Of a stretch of DNA of 53,795 nucleotides, positions 32,071 through 41,330 are shown piece after piece (the first letter of the stretch is position 1; the number at the start of each line of letters is the position of its first letter). The DNA comes from Clostridia bacterium (GTDB taxonomy: Bacteria > Bacillota > Clostridia > Christensenellales > Pumilibacteraceae): contig JAAWDP010000016.1 of the NCBI GenBank assembly GCA_022793815.1, forward strand, positions 1 to 53,795. The letters are read 5' to 3'. The notes under the pieces are model-generated. The model worked only from the letters and a program-made list of their open reading frames with translations. It had not been told where the DNA came from and did no database searches. The position numbers were made by a program, and so were the translations under genes.

Positions 32071-34017
32071 ATGAAGAAACAGAAATATTACATCACGACG
32101 CCCATTTATTATCCCAGCGGACATTGGCATCTCGGACACACGTATACTACGGTTGCATGCGACGCAACGGCGCGGTTTAAACGTATGGACGGCTATGACG
32201 TGTTCTATCTTACGGGTACGGACGAACACGGACAGAAAATAGAAAAGCGCGCAGCCGAGAGCGGAACGACGCCGAAAAAATTCGTGGATTCGTTGGTGGC
32301 GGAAATAAAGGAGCTGTGGAAACTTCTCGATATCAGTTACGATAAGTTTATCAGGACGACGGATTCGTACCATGTGGAAACCGTAAAAAAGATATTCAAG
32401 AAACTCTACGATAACGGCGATATTTATAAGTCGCGTTACAAGGGAAAATACTGCACGCCGTGCGAAGCGTTTTGGACGCAGTCGCAGCTTATAGACGGAA
32501 AATGTCCCGATTGCGGCAGGCAGGTGAACGACGCGGAAGAAGAAAGCTATTTTTTCCGCTTATCGAAATATGCCGACCGCGTGCGAAAACTTTTGACCGA
32601 AACCGATTATCTGCAACCGTCGAGCAGGGTCAACGAAATGGTGAACAATTTCATCGACAAGGGACTGAATGATTTGTGTGTTTCGCGAACATCGTTCAAA
32701 TGGGGAATTCCCGTTGATTTCGACAAGGGACACATCGTTTACGTTTGGGTGGACGCTTTGTCGAACTATATTTCCGCACTCGGTGCGTTTTCGGACGACG
32801 ATACTCTTTACGGAAAATATTGGCCTGCCGATTTGCACATGGTAGGCAAAGAAATAGTGCGGTTTCATGCGATAGTGTGGCCCGCGATTTTGATGGCGCT
32901 GGATTTGCCTCTTCCGAAAAAAGTGTTCGGTCACGGCTGGCTTTTGCTCGGCGGCGATAAGATGAGCAAGTCCAAAGGAAACGTCGTCGACCCGTTTGTT
33001 TTGGGCGGACGGTACGGCTCGGACGCGCTCAGGTATTATCTTTTGAGAGAAATTCCGTTCGGGTCGGACGGGGTGTATTCGAATGTCGCTTTTCTCACAA
33101 GACTGAACAGCGATATAGTGAACGACCTCGGCAATCTTTTAAGACGCACGATAGCCATGGCGGAGAAGTATTTCGGCGGTACGGTGAGAAAGGGGAAACC
33201 CTCGGACGGCGATTGCGGATTTATCGAAAAAATCGATTCCCTTTACGGTAAAGTTTCCGAACAAATGAGCGCGCTGTCTTTCAACCGCGCACTCGAAGAA
33301 ATATTCGCGCTTGTCGGGCGGGCAAATAAATATATCGACGAAACCATGCCTTGGTCGCTTGCAAAGAACGACGGCGGCAGAGAGCGTTTGGAAACCGTGC
33401 TGTACAATCTTTTGGAAACTTTGCGCGTGGTCGGCGTCATGCTCAAACCTTTTCTTACGAAATATCCCGATGCGATTTTCGAGGGTCTGGGAATCGAAAC
33501 GCCCGCATTTTTCGATAAAAATACTTCTTACGGAAAAGTGTCCGTATATAACGTCAAGGAAGTGCCGCCGCTTATGAACCGTTTGGATATAGAGAAGGAA
33601 AACGGCGAGTTGGAGGCTCTTGCCGAAAAGGACGAGAACAAAAAAGAGGAGCAGAAGAAAGTGGAAGAAATCAAGCAGAGCGAGGAACAGGCAAACCTCG
33701 TTACCATAGACGAATTTTTCAAGACGCAGCTTAAAGTGGCAAAGGTCATTGCATGCGAAAAAGTGGAAAAAGCGGACAAGCTTTTGAAACTCACGCTCGA
33801 TGTCGGCGGTCAAACGCGCACGGTGGTATCGGGCATAGCCAAGCATTACACGCCCGAAGAAATGGTGGGAAAAAGCGTGGTGCTTGTCGCCAATCTCAAA
33901 CCCGCGAAGCTTCGCGGCATAGAAAGTCAAGGAATGATTTTGTGCGCGTCCGAGGGCGATAAACTGACTCTTGTTACGCCCGAAAGCGCAATAGCGTCCG
34001 GAGCGGAAGTATGCTGA
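32071..34017 (+). CDS. metG: Methionine-tRNA ligase
   Basis: 648 residues, the long bacterial form. The HIGH-like motif is HLGH near residue 21, the zinc knuckle is CTPCEAFW then CPDCGR, and DKMSKSKGN lies near 298. The anticodon-binding helices follow, and a C-terminal EMAP-like tRNA-binding domain (from about 545, starting TIDEFFKTQLKVAKV) allows dimers. A Lys/Glu-rich linker separates the two. It charges tRNA-Met. The start is the ATG at 32071, two bases after the transporter stop; the end overlaps tatD by seven bases. Confidence 0.97.
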   Translation: MKKQKYYITTPIYYPSGHWHLGHTYTTVACDATARFKRMDGYDVFYLTGTDEHGQKIEKRAAESGTTPKKFVDSLVAEIKELWKLLDISYDKFIRTTDSYHVETVKKIFKKLYDNGDIYKSRYKGKYCTPCEAFWTQSQLIDGKCPDCGRQVNDAEEESYFFRLSKYADRVRKLLTETDYLQPSSRVNEMVNNFIDKGLNDLCVSRTSFKWGIPVDFDKGHIVYVWVDALSNYISALGAFSDDDTLYGKYWPADLHMVGKEIVRFHAIVWPAILMALDLPLPKKVFGHGWLLLGGDKMSKSKGNVVDPFVLGGRYGSDALRYYLLREIPFGSDGVYSNVAFLTRLNSDIVNDLGNLLRRTIAMAEKYFGGTVRKGKPSDGDCGFIEKIDSLYGKVSEQMSALSFNRALEEIFALVGRANKYIDETMPWSLAKNDGGRERLETVLYNLLETLRVVGVMLKPFLTKYPDAIFEGLGIETPAFFDKNTSYGKVSVYNVKEVPPLMNRLDIEKENGELEALAEKDENKKEEQKKVEEIKQSEEQANLVTIDEFFKTQLKVAKVIACEKVEKADKLLKLTLDVGGQTRTVVSGIAKHYTPEEMVGKSVVLVANLKPAKLRGIESQGMILCASEGDKLTLVTPESAIASGAEVC

Positions 34018-34775
34018 TAGATACGCATGCGCATCTGACGGACGAACGCTACGGCGGCTGCGGCGGCATAATCGCAAATATGAAATCCGACAATCTCGAA
34101 AAGATAATCACCGTCGGATTCGATATGGAATCGTCTGACGGAGCCTACGAAATAGCGAAAAACAATGCCGACGTATACTGTGCGGTCGGTTTTCACCCGT
34201 GCGACGTCAAGAAGATAAAGGACGGCGACTTGGACAGGCTGCTTGAAATTTCGCGTTCGGATAAATGCGTTGCGATAGGCGAAATAGGGCTTGATTACCA
34301 TTACGACGATACCGATAAACGCGCTCAGAAAAAAGGGCTTTCGCAGATGTTCGAACTGGTGGAAGCCGCGGATTTGCCTGCGGTGTTTCACATACGCGAC
34401 GCCGACGGCGACATGTTGGCGGCGGTGAAAGAGAATATTTCGAAATTCAAAAAAGGCGGCGTCGTACACTGTTTTTCGGGTTCGAAAGAAACCGCGCTCG
34501 AATATGTCGACATGGGTTTTTACATTTCCTTTACGGGCGTCATTACTTTCCGTAACGCCGCGAAATTTCCCGACATAATCCGCGCGCTTCCCAAAGACAG
34601 AATACTTGTGGAAACCGATTGTCCGTTTCTTGCGCCTCCGCCGCACCGGGGCGAGCTCAATTACCCCGCATACGTGCGCTATCAGGCGGAAAAAATTGCG
34701 GAAATTCTCGGAGTCGGTTTCGACGAAGTCGAAAAAACTACTACCGAGAATGCGCATAGATTGTTCGGATTTTAA
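34011..34775 (+). CDS. tatD: TatD-family metal-dependent deoxyribonuclease
   Basis: 254 residues of amidohydrolase (TIM barrel) type. Metal ligands are visible as DTHAHL at the start, GEIGLDYHY near 92, a His in FHIRD near 127, HCFSG near 152 and ETDCPFLAP near 203. TatD proteins are 3'-5' nucleases acting in DNA repair and RNA turnover. The gene overlaps metG by seven bases, a common arrangement in Firmicutes (metG-tatD). Confidence 0.95.
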   Translation: MLIDTHAHLTDERYGGCGGIIANMKSDNLEKIITVGFDMESSDGAYEIAKNNADVYCAVGFHPCDVKKIKDGDLDRLLEISRSDKCVAIGEIGLDYHYDDTDKRAQKKGLSQMFELVEAADLPAVFHIRDADGDMLAAVKENISKFKKGGVVHCFSGSKETALEYVDMGFYISFTGVITFRNAAKFPDIIRALPKDRILVETDCPFLAPPPHRGELNYPAYVRYQAEKIAEILGVGFDEVEKTTTENAHRLFGF

Positions 34776-34790
34776 GGAGAACACTGCAAA

Positions 34791-35405
34791 ATGAAGCAGA
34801 GAAGCGATGTTTTCGCGTATATGTACGGCGGAAACATTTACATGAATTTAACTAACCGCTGCTGCAACGATTGTACGTTTTGCCTGAGAAATACGGGCGA
34901 CGGCGTGGGAGAAAACGTATTGTGGCTTAGGCGTGAACCTACGGCGGACGAGGCTGTCGGGTCGGCGGAAAAACTGTTTTCCCCGACTGTGGAAGAAATC
35001 GTATTTTGCGGTTACGGCGAACCGACTTACAGATTGGACTGTATAGACGCCGTCGCGGATTTCGCGCACGGCAAAGGTATTAAAACCCGTCTGAATACGA
35101 ACGGACTGGGTTCGCTGATAAACGGTTTCGACATCGTGCCTCGGCTGACGGGCAAAATCGATACGGTGTCCGTGTCGCTTAACGAAGCGAATGCAGCCGC
35201 TTACAATACGGTTTGCCGCAGCGTGTACGGCGAAAAGGCGTATGAGGAAATAAAGAATTTTACTGCCAAGTGCGTGCGCGCGGGAATTTATACGGTTATG
35301 AGCGTGGTCGACGTGATAGGCGAGAAAGCCGTGGAGCAGTGCCGAGAAATAGCAAAGAAATGCGGCGCTGTGCTGAGAGTTCGGAGATACGAGAAAAAAT
35401 GGTAG
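34791..35405 (+). CDS. TatD-associated radical SAM protein
   Basis: 204 residues with a C-X3-C-X2-C cluster motif in NRCCNDCTFC near residue 23, the GGE-like CGYGEPTYR near 66 and RLNTNGLG near 92. It matches the small radical SAM family encoded next to tatD (known as TatD-linked rSAM). Substrate and reaction are unknown. AAGGAG lies before the ATG, and the gene overlaps the nrdG start by seven bases, so the three genes form one operon. Confidence 0.88.
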   Translation: MKQRSDVFAYMYGGNIYMNLTNRCCNDCTFCLRNTGDGVGENVLWLRREPTADEAVGSAEKLFSPTVEEIVFCGYGEPTYRLDCIDAVADFAHGKGIKTRLNTNGLGSLINGFDIVPRLTGKIDTVSVSLNEANAAAYNTVCRSVYGEKAYEEIKNFTAKCVRAGIYTVMSVVDVIGEKAVEQCREIAKKCGAVLRVRRYEKKW

Positions 35406-35929
35406 ACGGTTTCGATAATACAACGGTCAGACTTTCGGGTATAGTTTCGGAGTCGGTGGTGGACGGAGTCGGTTTTCGCATGACCGTGTTTACACAGGGC
35501 TGCACGCACAATTGCAAGGGATGTCACAATCCTCAGACGCATGACCCGCTCGGCGGAGAAATCGTGGATTTGCAATTCATAGCGGACGAAATAGACAAAG
35601 ACCCCCTGCTCGACGGAATAACGCTGAGCGGCGGCGAACCGTTTATGCAGCCGAAGCCGCTGGCGATGCTTTGCAAATACGTGCACGAACGCGGCATGAA
35701 TGTTTGGTGTTACAGCGGTTATACTTACGAACAGCTTCGGGAAAAAGCCGAAACCGACGCCGATGTGTCGGCGCTCCTTGCCGAAACCGATGTACTTGTG
35801 GACGGTCCGTTCATAGAGGAAAAAAAGGATTTGCGGCTTAAATTCCGCGGTTCTTCCAATCAACGGGTGATAGACATGAAAAAGACCGAAAAGCAGGGCA
35901 GCGTCGTTTGGCTGGACGGCATGCAATAG
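35399..35929 (+). CDS. nrdG: Anaerobic ribonucleotide reductase activating protein
   Basis: 176 residues. The radical SAM cysteines are in QGCTHNCKGCHNPQTHD and the GGEP-like block is LSGGEPFMQ. It generates the glycyl radical on NrdD under anaerobic conditions. I start at the ATG at 35399, inside the end of the previous gene; a longer frame exists upstream but only as a shadow of that gene. nrdD itself is not in the window, which is unusual but not rare. Confidence 0.92.
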   Translation: MVDGFDNTTVRLSGIVSESVVDGVGFRMTVFTQGCTHNCKGCHNPQTHDPLGGEIVDLQFIADEIDKDPLLDGITLSGGEPFMQPKPLAMLCKYVHERGMNVWCYSGYTYEQLREKAETDADVSALLAETDVLVDGPFIEEKKDLRLKFRGSSNQRVIDMKKTEKQGSVVWLDGMQ

Positions 35930-35989
35930 TTACATAAGTTCCTCAATATGAAAAGTGTATGAAAATCCCCGTAACGCGGGCTCAAACAC

Positions 35990-36019
35990 TTGATAAACAA
36001 AAGGTTCTTGTGTTATACT
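35990..36019 (+). promoter_or_regulatory. ftsH promoter
   Basis: TTGATA (35990-35995), 18 bases, TATACT (36014-36019). A leader of about 65 bases follows. Just upstream, AAGTGT/ACACTT encloses CCCG/CGGG at 35953-35991, a hairpin without a T run. Confidence 0.6.
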
Positions 36020-36090
36020 ATCAAAGTGCTTTGAATAGGAGGCTTGCTTTTTTGTACGCCGAAATATTCAAAACCGTGTGGAGGTAAAAT

Positions 36091-38025
36091 TTGGATTCCA
36101 AAAAAAGCAGAACCGTAATAATTATCGTAGTGGTCGCTTTGGCGCTCATAACCGCGATAACCCTTTTCTTTGTTTTGCGTAAGAAGGTCGATACGATAAG
36201 TTTCGACGAGCTGTCAAATATGGTGGAAAACGGACAGGTTACGGAAATAACAGTCAATAATGACGTGGCAACGATAAAAGGCGCGGGCTCCGACGGAAAG
36301 GCCGCAGAATACCGTTGCTATACGAGAGATTCGTTCCTTTACGAACTTATCAAAGAGTATAATGACGCAGTAGACGCCGGCGAGAAACCCGAGGGTACGA
36401 AAAAAATCAAATTTTCTTTCAATGACCGCAATGCGGGTTCTGGGTGGAGTCTTGCGATTCCCATTGTCGGATTCGTAGTGCTTGTGGTGGTAGCTCTTCT
36501 TTTGTTCCGTTCTATGTCGGGAAGCAATAAGCAGGCTATAAACTTCGGTAAATCCAATGCCAATGTTCAGGGAAATCTGAAAGTACGTTTTACCGACGTT
36601 GCGGGAGCGGAAGAGGAAAAGGAAGAACTTGCGGAAGTCGTCGAGTTTTTGAAAGCGCCGCAAAAGTTTACCGCAGTCGGTGCGAAAATACCGAAAGGCG
36701 TACTTTTGGTCGGTCCTCCCGGCACGGGCAAAACTCTGTTCGCAAAAGCGGTTGCGGGCGAGGCAAATGTCCCGTTCTTCTCCATTTCGGGTTCGGATTT
36801 CGTGGAAATGTTTGTCGGCGTCGGCGCTTCGCGCGTGCGCGATTTGTTCGACCAAGCCAAAAAGAACATGCCTTGTATAATATTCATCGACGAAATCGAT
36901 GCGGTCGGCAGACAGCGCGGAGCGGGACTCGGCGGCGGGCATGACGAAAGAGAACAGACGCTCAACCAGCTGCTTGTGCAGATGGACGGTTTCGAAACCA
37001 ACGACGGCATAATAGTTATGGCGGCGACGAACCGTGCGGATATACTCGACCCCGCATTGTTGCGCCCAGGACGTTTCGACAGACAGATTTACGTCAATAT
37101 TCCCGATGTTCGCGGAAGAGAAGCCATTCTTCGCGTGCATGCGCGCAACAAGCCCATTTCTCCCGAAGTCGATTTTCGTGTGCTCGCGCGCATGACAAGC
37201 GGCTTTACGGGCGCGGAAATAGCCAATCTTTTGAACGAGGCGGCAATTCTCTGCGCACGCGCCAATCGTCAGAAGATAACTATGGAGGATATCAACGAAG
37301 GTATCAATAAGATAACTCTGGGACCTCAGAAAAAATCGCGTCTTGTTACCGAGTTCGATAAACGTATAACGGCTTATCACGAAGCGGGACACGCGCTTGT
37401 CGCGCTGTCGCTTCCCGGCTGTGACCCCGTGCACGAGGTTTCCATAATCCCGAGAGGACCTGCGGGCGGTTACACCAAAATGCGTCCCGACAACGACAAC
37501 CAGTATATGACAATAAACAAGCTCAAAGACGACCTTGCCATGAGTATGGGCGGCAGAGCGGCGGAAGAACTGGTGATACAGGATATTTCGTCGGGCGCCG
37601 TGGGCGACATAAAGCAAGCAACTGATACCGCGAGAAAAATGGTTATGGAATGGGGTATGTCCAGTTCCCTCGGTCCGGTATATTACGGTTCCAACCAAGA
37701 GGTATTCCTCGGCAGAGATTATCAGTCTACACATTCGTATTCGGAAGAAGTCGCATCCAAAATCGACGACGAAGTCGCAAAACTGTTGGATATCGCGCAC
37801 CAGACCGCGGTCAAAGTTCTTTCCGAGCATAAAGACGTTATGGACAGAATGGTGCGGCTGCTTATAGAGCGCGAGACCATATTTACCGAGGACGTCAAAC
37901 TTTTGATGGAAGGTAAAAGCGTAGAAGAAGTTCGCGACAGGTACGATGAGAGAATGGCGAGAAACAATTCGCCCTCGCCCGAAAGCGAAAAAGCGGAGAA
38001 ATCCGAAGAACCCGATAAAGAATAG
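36091..38025 (+). CDS. ftsH: ATP-dependent zinc metalloprotease FtsH
   Basis: 644 residues. Two membrane segments (about 9-30 and 128-150) flank an extracellular loop. The AAA domain has GPPGTGKT near 208, FIDEIDAVG near 268 and the second region of homology [19 protein letters not shown]. The protease has HEAGHALV near 430. The hexamer extracts and degrades membrane and regulatory proteins. Translation starts at TTG 36091, six bases after GGAGG; no ATG is usable. The C-terminal 25 residues are acidic and disordered. Confidence 0.97.
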   Translation: MDSKKSRTVIIIVVVALALITAITLFFVLRKKVDTISFDELSNMVENGQVTEITVNNDVATIKGAGSDGKAAEYRCYTRDSFLYELIKEYNDAVDAGEKPEGTKKIKFSFNDRNAGSGWSLAIPIVGFVVLVVVALLLFRSMSGSNKQAINFGKSNANVQGNLKVRFTDVAGAEEEKEELAEVVEFLKAPQKFTAVGAKIPKGVLLVGPPGTGKTLFAKAVAGEANVPFFSISGSDFVEMFVGVGASRVRDLFDQAKKNMPCIIFIDEIDAVGRQRGAGLGGGHDEREQTLNQLLVQMDGFETNDGIIVMAATNRADILDPALLRPGRFDRQIYVNIPDVRGREAILRVHARNKPISPEVDFRVLARMTSGFTGAEIANLLNEAAILCARANRQKITMEDINEGINKITLGPQKKSRLVTEFDKRITAYHEAGHALVALSLPGCDPVHEVSIIPRGPAGGYTKMRPDNDNQYMTINKLKDDLAMSMGGRAAEELVIQDISSGAVGDIKQATDTARKMVMEWGMSSSLGPVYYGSNQEVFLGRDYQSTHSYSEEVASKIDDEVAKLLDIAHQTAVKVLSEHKDVMDRMVRLLIERETIFTEDVKLLMEGKSVEEVRDRYDERMARNNSPSPESEKAEKSEEPDKE

Positions 38026-38069
38026 GAAAAAGTAAGAGCGCGGAGAAATGCTCTTACAGAGGAGTTTAT

Positions 38070-38684
38070 ATGAAAAAGAAGATTGCATTACCGGTAATAA
38101 TTACGTCCGCATGTATTGCGGCTGTACTTGTGGCGGTGCTCGTGTTGAGCTTGATTTCGGTCAATCCGATGACCTCTCTGCTCGGCGGCTATCGCGACGT
38201 CGTCGTTTACAAGCCGGGCGAAACCAGTGCTCAGCCGATGACCGAAAAAGCGAGAGAGGCGCTCGATAAGGAAATAAAAGGCACCGAGTTTTCCGTCATG
38301 CATGCCATTTTGGAAGGGCGGTTTGCTTACGGCGTCAAGTTCCAGACACAGGAAAACGACAAGGGCGAGAAGGAGCGCGTCACTCTCAATCCCGCGGCAA
38401 TCTTACTTTTGGAGCATACCCAAAAGGAAAATTACATTCTCGAATTCAGATTTGCGGAAGTGAAAACCGTCAAAGTTCAAGGCGAAGAAGTCGAGTTTGA
38501 CTGTGCGAAAGCGGTGATTTTCGATACCAACGGCGAAATAGAAAAAATATCCGTTTATCCGTATCTTTATTCGAAAGTAACGGTACTCGACGACGAGCAT
38601 TACCGTGCGCCCGCATTGGAAATATGGTCGACGACAAGTTCGCTGTGCGCGCTGCTCAACGATTATGACAGCCTTATAAGATGA
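38070..38684 (+). CDS. Membrane-anchored protein of unknown function
   Basis: 204 residues. A Lys-rich start and one hydrophobic segment (residues 7-30) would anchor it, with the remaining 170 residues outside. No motif is recognised; the exposed part looks mainly beta (ILEFRFAEVKTVKVQGEEVEF). A hairpin (GTAAGAGC/GCTCTTAC, 38034-38059) lies between ftsH and this gene, and AGAGGAG precedes the ATG. The end overlaps the next gene by four bases, so it is part of the ftsH transcript or of a small operon. Confidence 0.75.
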   Translation: MKKKIALPVIITSACIAAVLVAVLVLSLISVNPMTSLLGGYRDVVVYKPGETSAQPMTEKAREALDKEIKGTEFSVMHAILEGRFAYGVKFQTQENDKGEKERVTLNPAAILLLEHTQKENYILEFRFAEVKTVKVQGEEVEFDCAKAVIFDTNGEIEKISVYPYLYSKVTVLDDEHYRAPALEIWSTTSSLCALLNDYDSLIR

Positions 38685-38929
38685 GTTTGTTTTCCGCGGT
38701 TAATCCCGCTTTCATAATACTGCCGATTGTACTTGCGCAGTATGTATATGCGACTATAGCGCTCGTGTTTCTTGCACGGGCGCGTTTGTCTGTGCGTTCG
38801 TACATATTGTGGAATTTATTTATCGTTATTGTATTTTTTGTCGGGTCCACGTCGTTTCTTATCTATAACGCGTGCCGAAAGAAAAATTCAAAAGAACGCG
38901 ACGAAAGGGACGGAGGAGATATGCGGTGA
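38681..38929 (+). CDS. Small two-helix membrane protein, PLDc_N-like
   Basis: 82 residues with two hydrophobic helices (about 10-31 and 40-62), a short linker containing RLSVRSYILW, and a charged tail. This is the shape of phospholipase D N-terminal-like (PLDc_N) small proteins with FVGSTSFLIYNACRKK at the end of helix 2. Function is unknown. It overlaps both neighbours by four bases (ATGA before it, GTGA after it), so the three genes are translationally coupled. Confidence 0.65.
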   Translation: MSLFSAVNPAFIILPIVLAQYVYATIALVFLARARLSVRSYILWNLFIVIVFFVGSTSFLIYNACRKKNSKERDERDGGDMR

Positions 38930-39651
38930 AAGGCATTGCATGGAATCCGTGGCACGGGTGCTCGAAGATAAGCGAAGGGTGCGCAAACTGTTGGCTGTAC
39001 AGAATGGACGGCAAGTACGGGCGCGATACCGCTGCGGTAACTCGGAGCAAGAGCGCGTTCGACCTGCCGCTTAAAAAGAACAGAAGCGGCGCGTATAAAG
39101 TGGTTTCGGACACGCAGGTTGCCACTTGCTTTTCTTCGGATTTTTTTATCGAGGCCGCCGACAGTTGGCGCGACGAGGCGTGGGAAATAATAAGGGCAAG
39201 GTCGGATTTGGAATTTTTGATTCCTACCAAACGTATTTGCAGAATAAACGACTGCCTGCCTCGGGACTGGGGAGAAGGATACGACAACGTGCTTATTGCG
39301 GTAAGCGTGGAAAATCAAAAGCGCGCGGACGAGCGTATCCCGTATCTTCTGAATGCTCCTCTTAAAAAACGCGGTATATTTGCGGCGCCTTTGATAGGCA
39401 GGATTGATTTAAGCCCATATTTCGAAAGCGGACGCATAGACCTGGTATCCGCCGCAGGCGAAAGCTGTTTCGGCGCAAGAGAATGCCGTTTCGAATGGGT
39501 CGAAGCATTGAGGGAAGAGTGCCTGGCGCACGGAGCGGTATTCAGATATCATCAGACGGGAAGCAATTTGGTGAAAGACGGGGTAAGATACCGCATTCCG
39601 CGAAAGAAGGAGTACGAACAAGCCAAGAAGGCTTTTAGCGAAAAAACATAA
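38926..39651 (+). CDS. DUF5131 (phage Gp37/Gp68-like) protein
   Basis: 241 residues. The start IAWNPWHGCSKISEGCANCW with its three Cys and later FLIPTKR, DNVLIAVSVENQKRAD and AAPLIGRIDLSPYF match DUF5131, a TIM-barrel-like, possibly radical SAM-related family also carried by phages. Function is unknown. It starts at GTG 38926, overlapping the previous stop; GGAGGAG is ten bases upstream. A strong terminator overlaps its stop codon. Confidence 0.85.
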   Translation: MKGIAWNPWHGCSKISEGCANCWLYRMDGKYGRDTAAVTRSKSAFDLPLKKNRSGAYKVVSDTQVATCFSSDFFIEAADSWRDEAWEIIRARSDLEFLIPTKRICRINDCLPRDWGEGYDNVLIAVSVENQKRADERIPYLLNAPLKKRGIFAAPLIGRIDLSPYFESGRIDLVSAAGESCFGARECRFEWVEALREECLAHGAVFRYHQTGSNLVKDGVRYRIPRKKEYEQAKKAFSEKT

Positions 39652-39680
39652 AAGCCGTACGGGATTGCCGTGCGGCTTTT
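39650..39680 (+). terminator. Terminator of the DUF5131 gene
   Basis: AAAAGCCGTACGG/CCGTGCGGCTTTT (13 bp with one wobble pair) and a 5-base loop. It begins in the stop codon. Confidence 0.85.
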
Positions 39681-39779
39681 ACGTCGCTTTTGATTTGTTT
39701 TTTTCGTGTTCAAGACCTTGCAAACAAGGAATTACGCCGAAAATAAATCTTTAAAGCGAGTTGTGCAATGTCCTACAAC

Positions 39780-39935
39780 TTATTTGTTGAATTCGAAATG
39801 GTTGTTGGAACTCTGCGTCGGAGGCATTCTGTCGCCCTTGCTTACATGGACAGTGCCGATTACGCGACCGTTCGAAGATACTACGTTGTACTGACCGGTC
39901 TTGGGCGCTATTTCACCCGAATTGAGCTTTTCCAT
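39780..39935 (-). CDS. YjzC-like small protein
   Basis: 51 residues on the minus strand, start at 39935, perfect ribosome site AAGGAGGG eight bases upstream. It reads MEKLNSGEIAPKTGQYNVV, then GTVHVSKGDRMPPTQSSNNH, the pattern of YjzC-like proteins (apparently a small treble-clef or SH3-like fold; function unknown) of Firmicutes. A TATAAT-like -10 (39983-39988, minus strand) lies just ahead. The surrounding 39681-40094 holds no other gene. Confidence 0.75.
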   Translation of the reverse strand: MEKLNSGEIAPKTGQYNVVSSNGRVIGTVHVSKGDRMPPTQSSNNHFEFNK

Positions 39936-40094
39936 ATTGGTTTTCCCTCCTTGTACTTTTATTATTTATCGTTTTACACTATATTATACAAGTAAAACTG
40001 CGAAATTTTAAATTTATTTCGGATATGCTTTTTATTTGCTAAGCGGAAATAAAAGTGATATACTGTACACGCTGATAAAAACGGAGGCATCGGT

Positions 40095-41330
40095 ATGATA
40101 ATGTTTATAGGTTTGGGTTCGAGTCCCGACGACATGACCGCAAAAGCGCGAAAAGCAATCGACGCTGCAGGGGTTGTTGCCGTAAAGACGAAAAAAACCG
40201 CCGCTCTCGCCGCAGTGAAAAAAGCGAGCGTGACCATGGACGACTTATTCGAAACGTCGGAAAGTTTCGACGATTTGAACAGCGCCGTTGCCGACAGGCT
40301 GCAAAGCCTGGAAAGCAGTTATGAAACTGTCGCTTATTGCAGTGACGGCAGCGGACTGACGGACGGGGCGTTCAAAGAGCTGAAATCAAGAGGCGCAAAC
40401 GTGGAGACGATTGTCGGCGTAAGCATGGGGAGCGGAGAGTTTGCCGATGCCGTTCTGAAAATGACGGCTACGCGCGCCCTGGAACTGCGTCCGTATATAG
40501 ACGGCGGTGCGAGTGTGGAAATAACCGAAATAGGCGACTCTTTACTTGCGGGGGAGCTGAAACTGTATCTGCTCGAATTTTACGACGCCGACAAAAAGGC
40601 AGTGTTTTTTCACGGCGGACAAAGAAAAGAAATTACGCTCGGAGAACTCGACAGAGCGGGCAAGTATGATATTTACAGCGGAGTGTTTTTGGAAGGCGAT
40701 GCGTCGCTCGGCAAAGCGCGCGCGTCGTTCGGAGATTTACTGCGGATTATGGAGCGTCTTACCGCGCCCGACGGCTGTCCGTGGGATAAGGCGCAGACTC
40801 ACGAAAGTATACGCACCAACATGATAGAAGAAGCATACGAAGCCGTGGACGCCATAGACTGCAAGGACATAGATGCAATGACCGAGGAGCTTGGAGACGT
40901 GCTTTTGCAAACGGTATTTCATTGCGATATGGCAAAACGCGGCGGAGAGTTTACGGTCGGGGACGTGATAAGCGAACTTTGCGGCAAACTTTATTTCAGG
41001 CATACGCATATTTTCGGAAACGACAAAGCAACGGGTTCGGAAGAAGCTTTGAAATATTGGGAGAATGCGAAAGCAGCCGAGAAGCAGTACACATCTCTGT
41101 ACGATATATTGCAAAGACTGCCGAAAGGCTTTCCGTCGCTATTGCGTGCGCAGAAAGCTTTGAAGAAAGCCGTCAAAGCCGGAGCCGAAAGCGTAGGAGA
41201 AAAAATAACGGAACAAGAACTTGCGGACGGACTGTTCAATCTTGTTTCGAGAGCACTCGCAAGCGGATTGGACGCGGAAACCGCGCTGAATAAGAAAATC
41301 AACGAATTTATCGAGGAATTCAAAGAGTGA
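40095..41330 (+). CDS. mazG: MazG-family NTP pyrophosphohydrolase with N-terminal tetrapyrrole-methylase-like domain (YabN-like)
   Basis: 411 residues. The first 210 have the layout of a TP-methylase domain (IGLGSSPDDMT at the start) but are degenerate. The MazG domain follows, with CPWDKAQTHESIRTNMIEEAYEAVDAI and EELGDVLLQ supplying the Glu/Asp metal site, and FRHTHIFG at its end. It hydrolyses NTPs to NMPs and may clean the nucleotide pool. GGAGG precedes the ATG. Its TGA overlaps the GTG start of dus. Confidence 0.9.
   Translation: MIMFIGLGSSPDDMTAKARKAIDAAGVVAVKTKKTAALAAVKKASVTMDDLFETSESFDDLNSAVADRLQSLESSYETVAYCSDGSGLTDGAFKELKSRGANVETIVGVSMGSGEFADAVLKMTATRALELRPYIDGGASVEITEIGDSLLAGELKLYLLEFYDADKKAVFFHGGQRKEITLGELDRAGKYDIYSGVFLEGDASLGKARASFGDLLRIMERLTAPDGCPWDKAQTHESIRTNMIEEAYEAVDAIDCKDIDAMTEELGDVLLQTVFHCDMAKRGGEFTVGDVISELCGKLYFRHTHIFGNDKATGSEEALKYWENAKAAEKQYTSLYDILQRLPKGFPSLLRAQKALKKAVKAGAESVGEKITEQELADGLFNLVSRALASGLDAETALNKKINEFIEEFKE

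Noticed and set aside
36214-38088. A 624-codon open frame antisense to ftsH
   Set aside because: Long antisense frames arise from the codon bias of ftsH; the translation has no motif and the sense gene is unambiguous.
39681-39780. tRNA or small RNA gene
   Set aside because: Only a short CCTTG/CAAGG repeat is seen; no cloverleaf, promoter or terminator for a plus-strand RNA.
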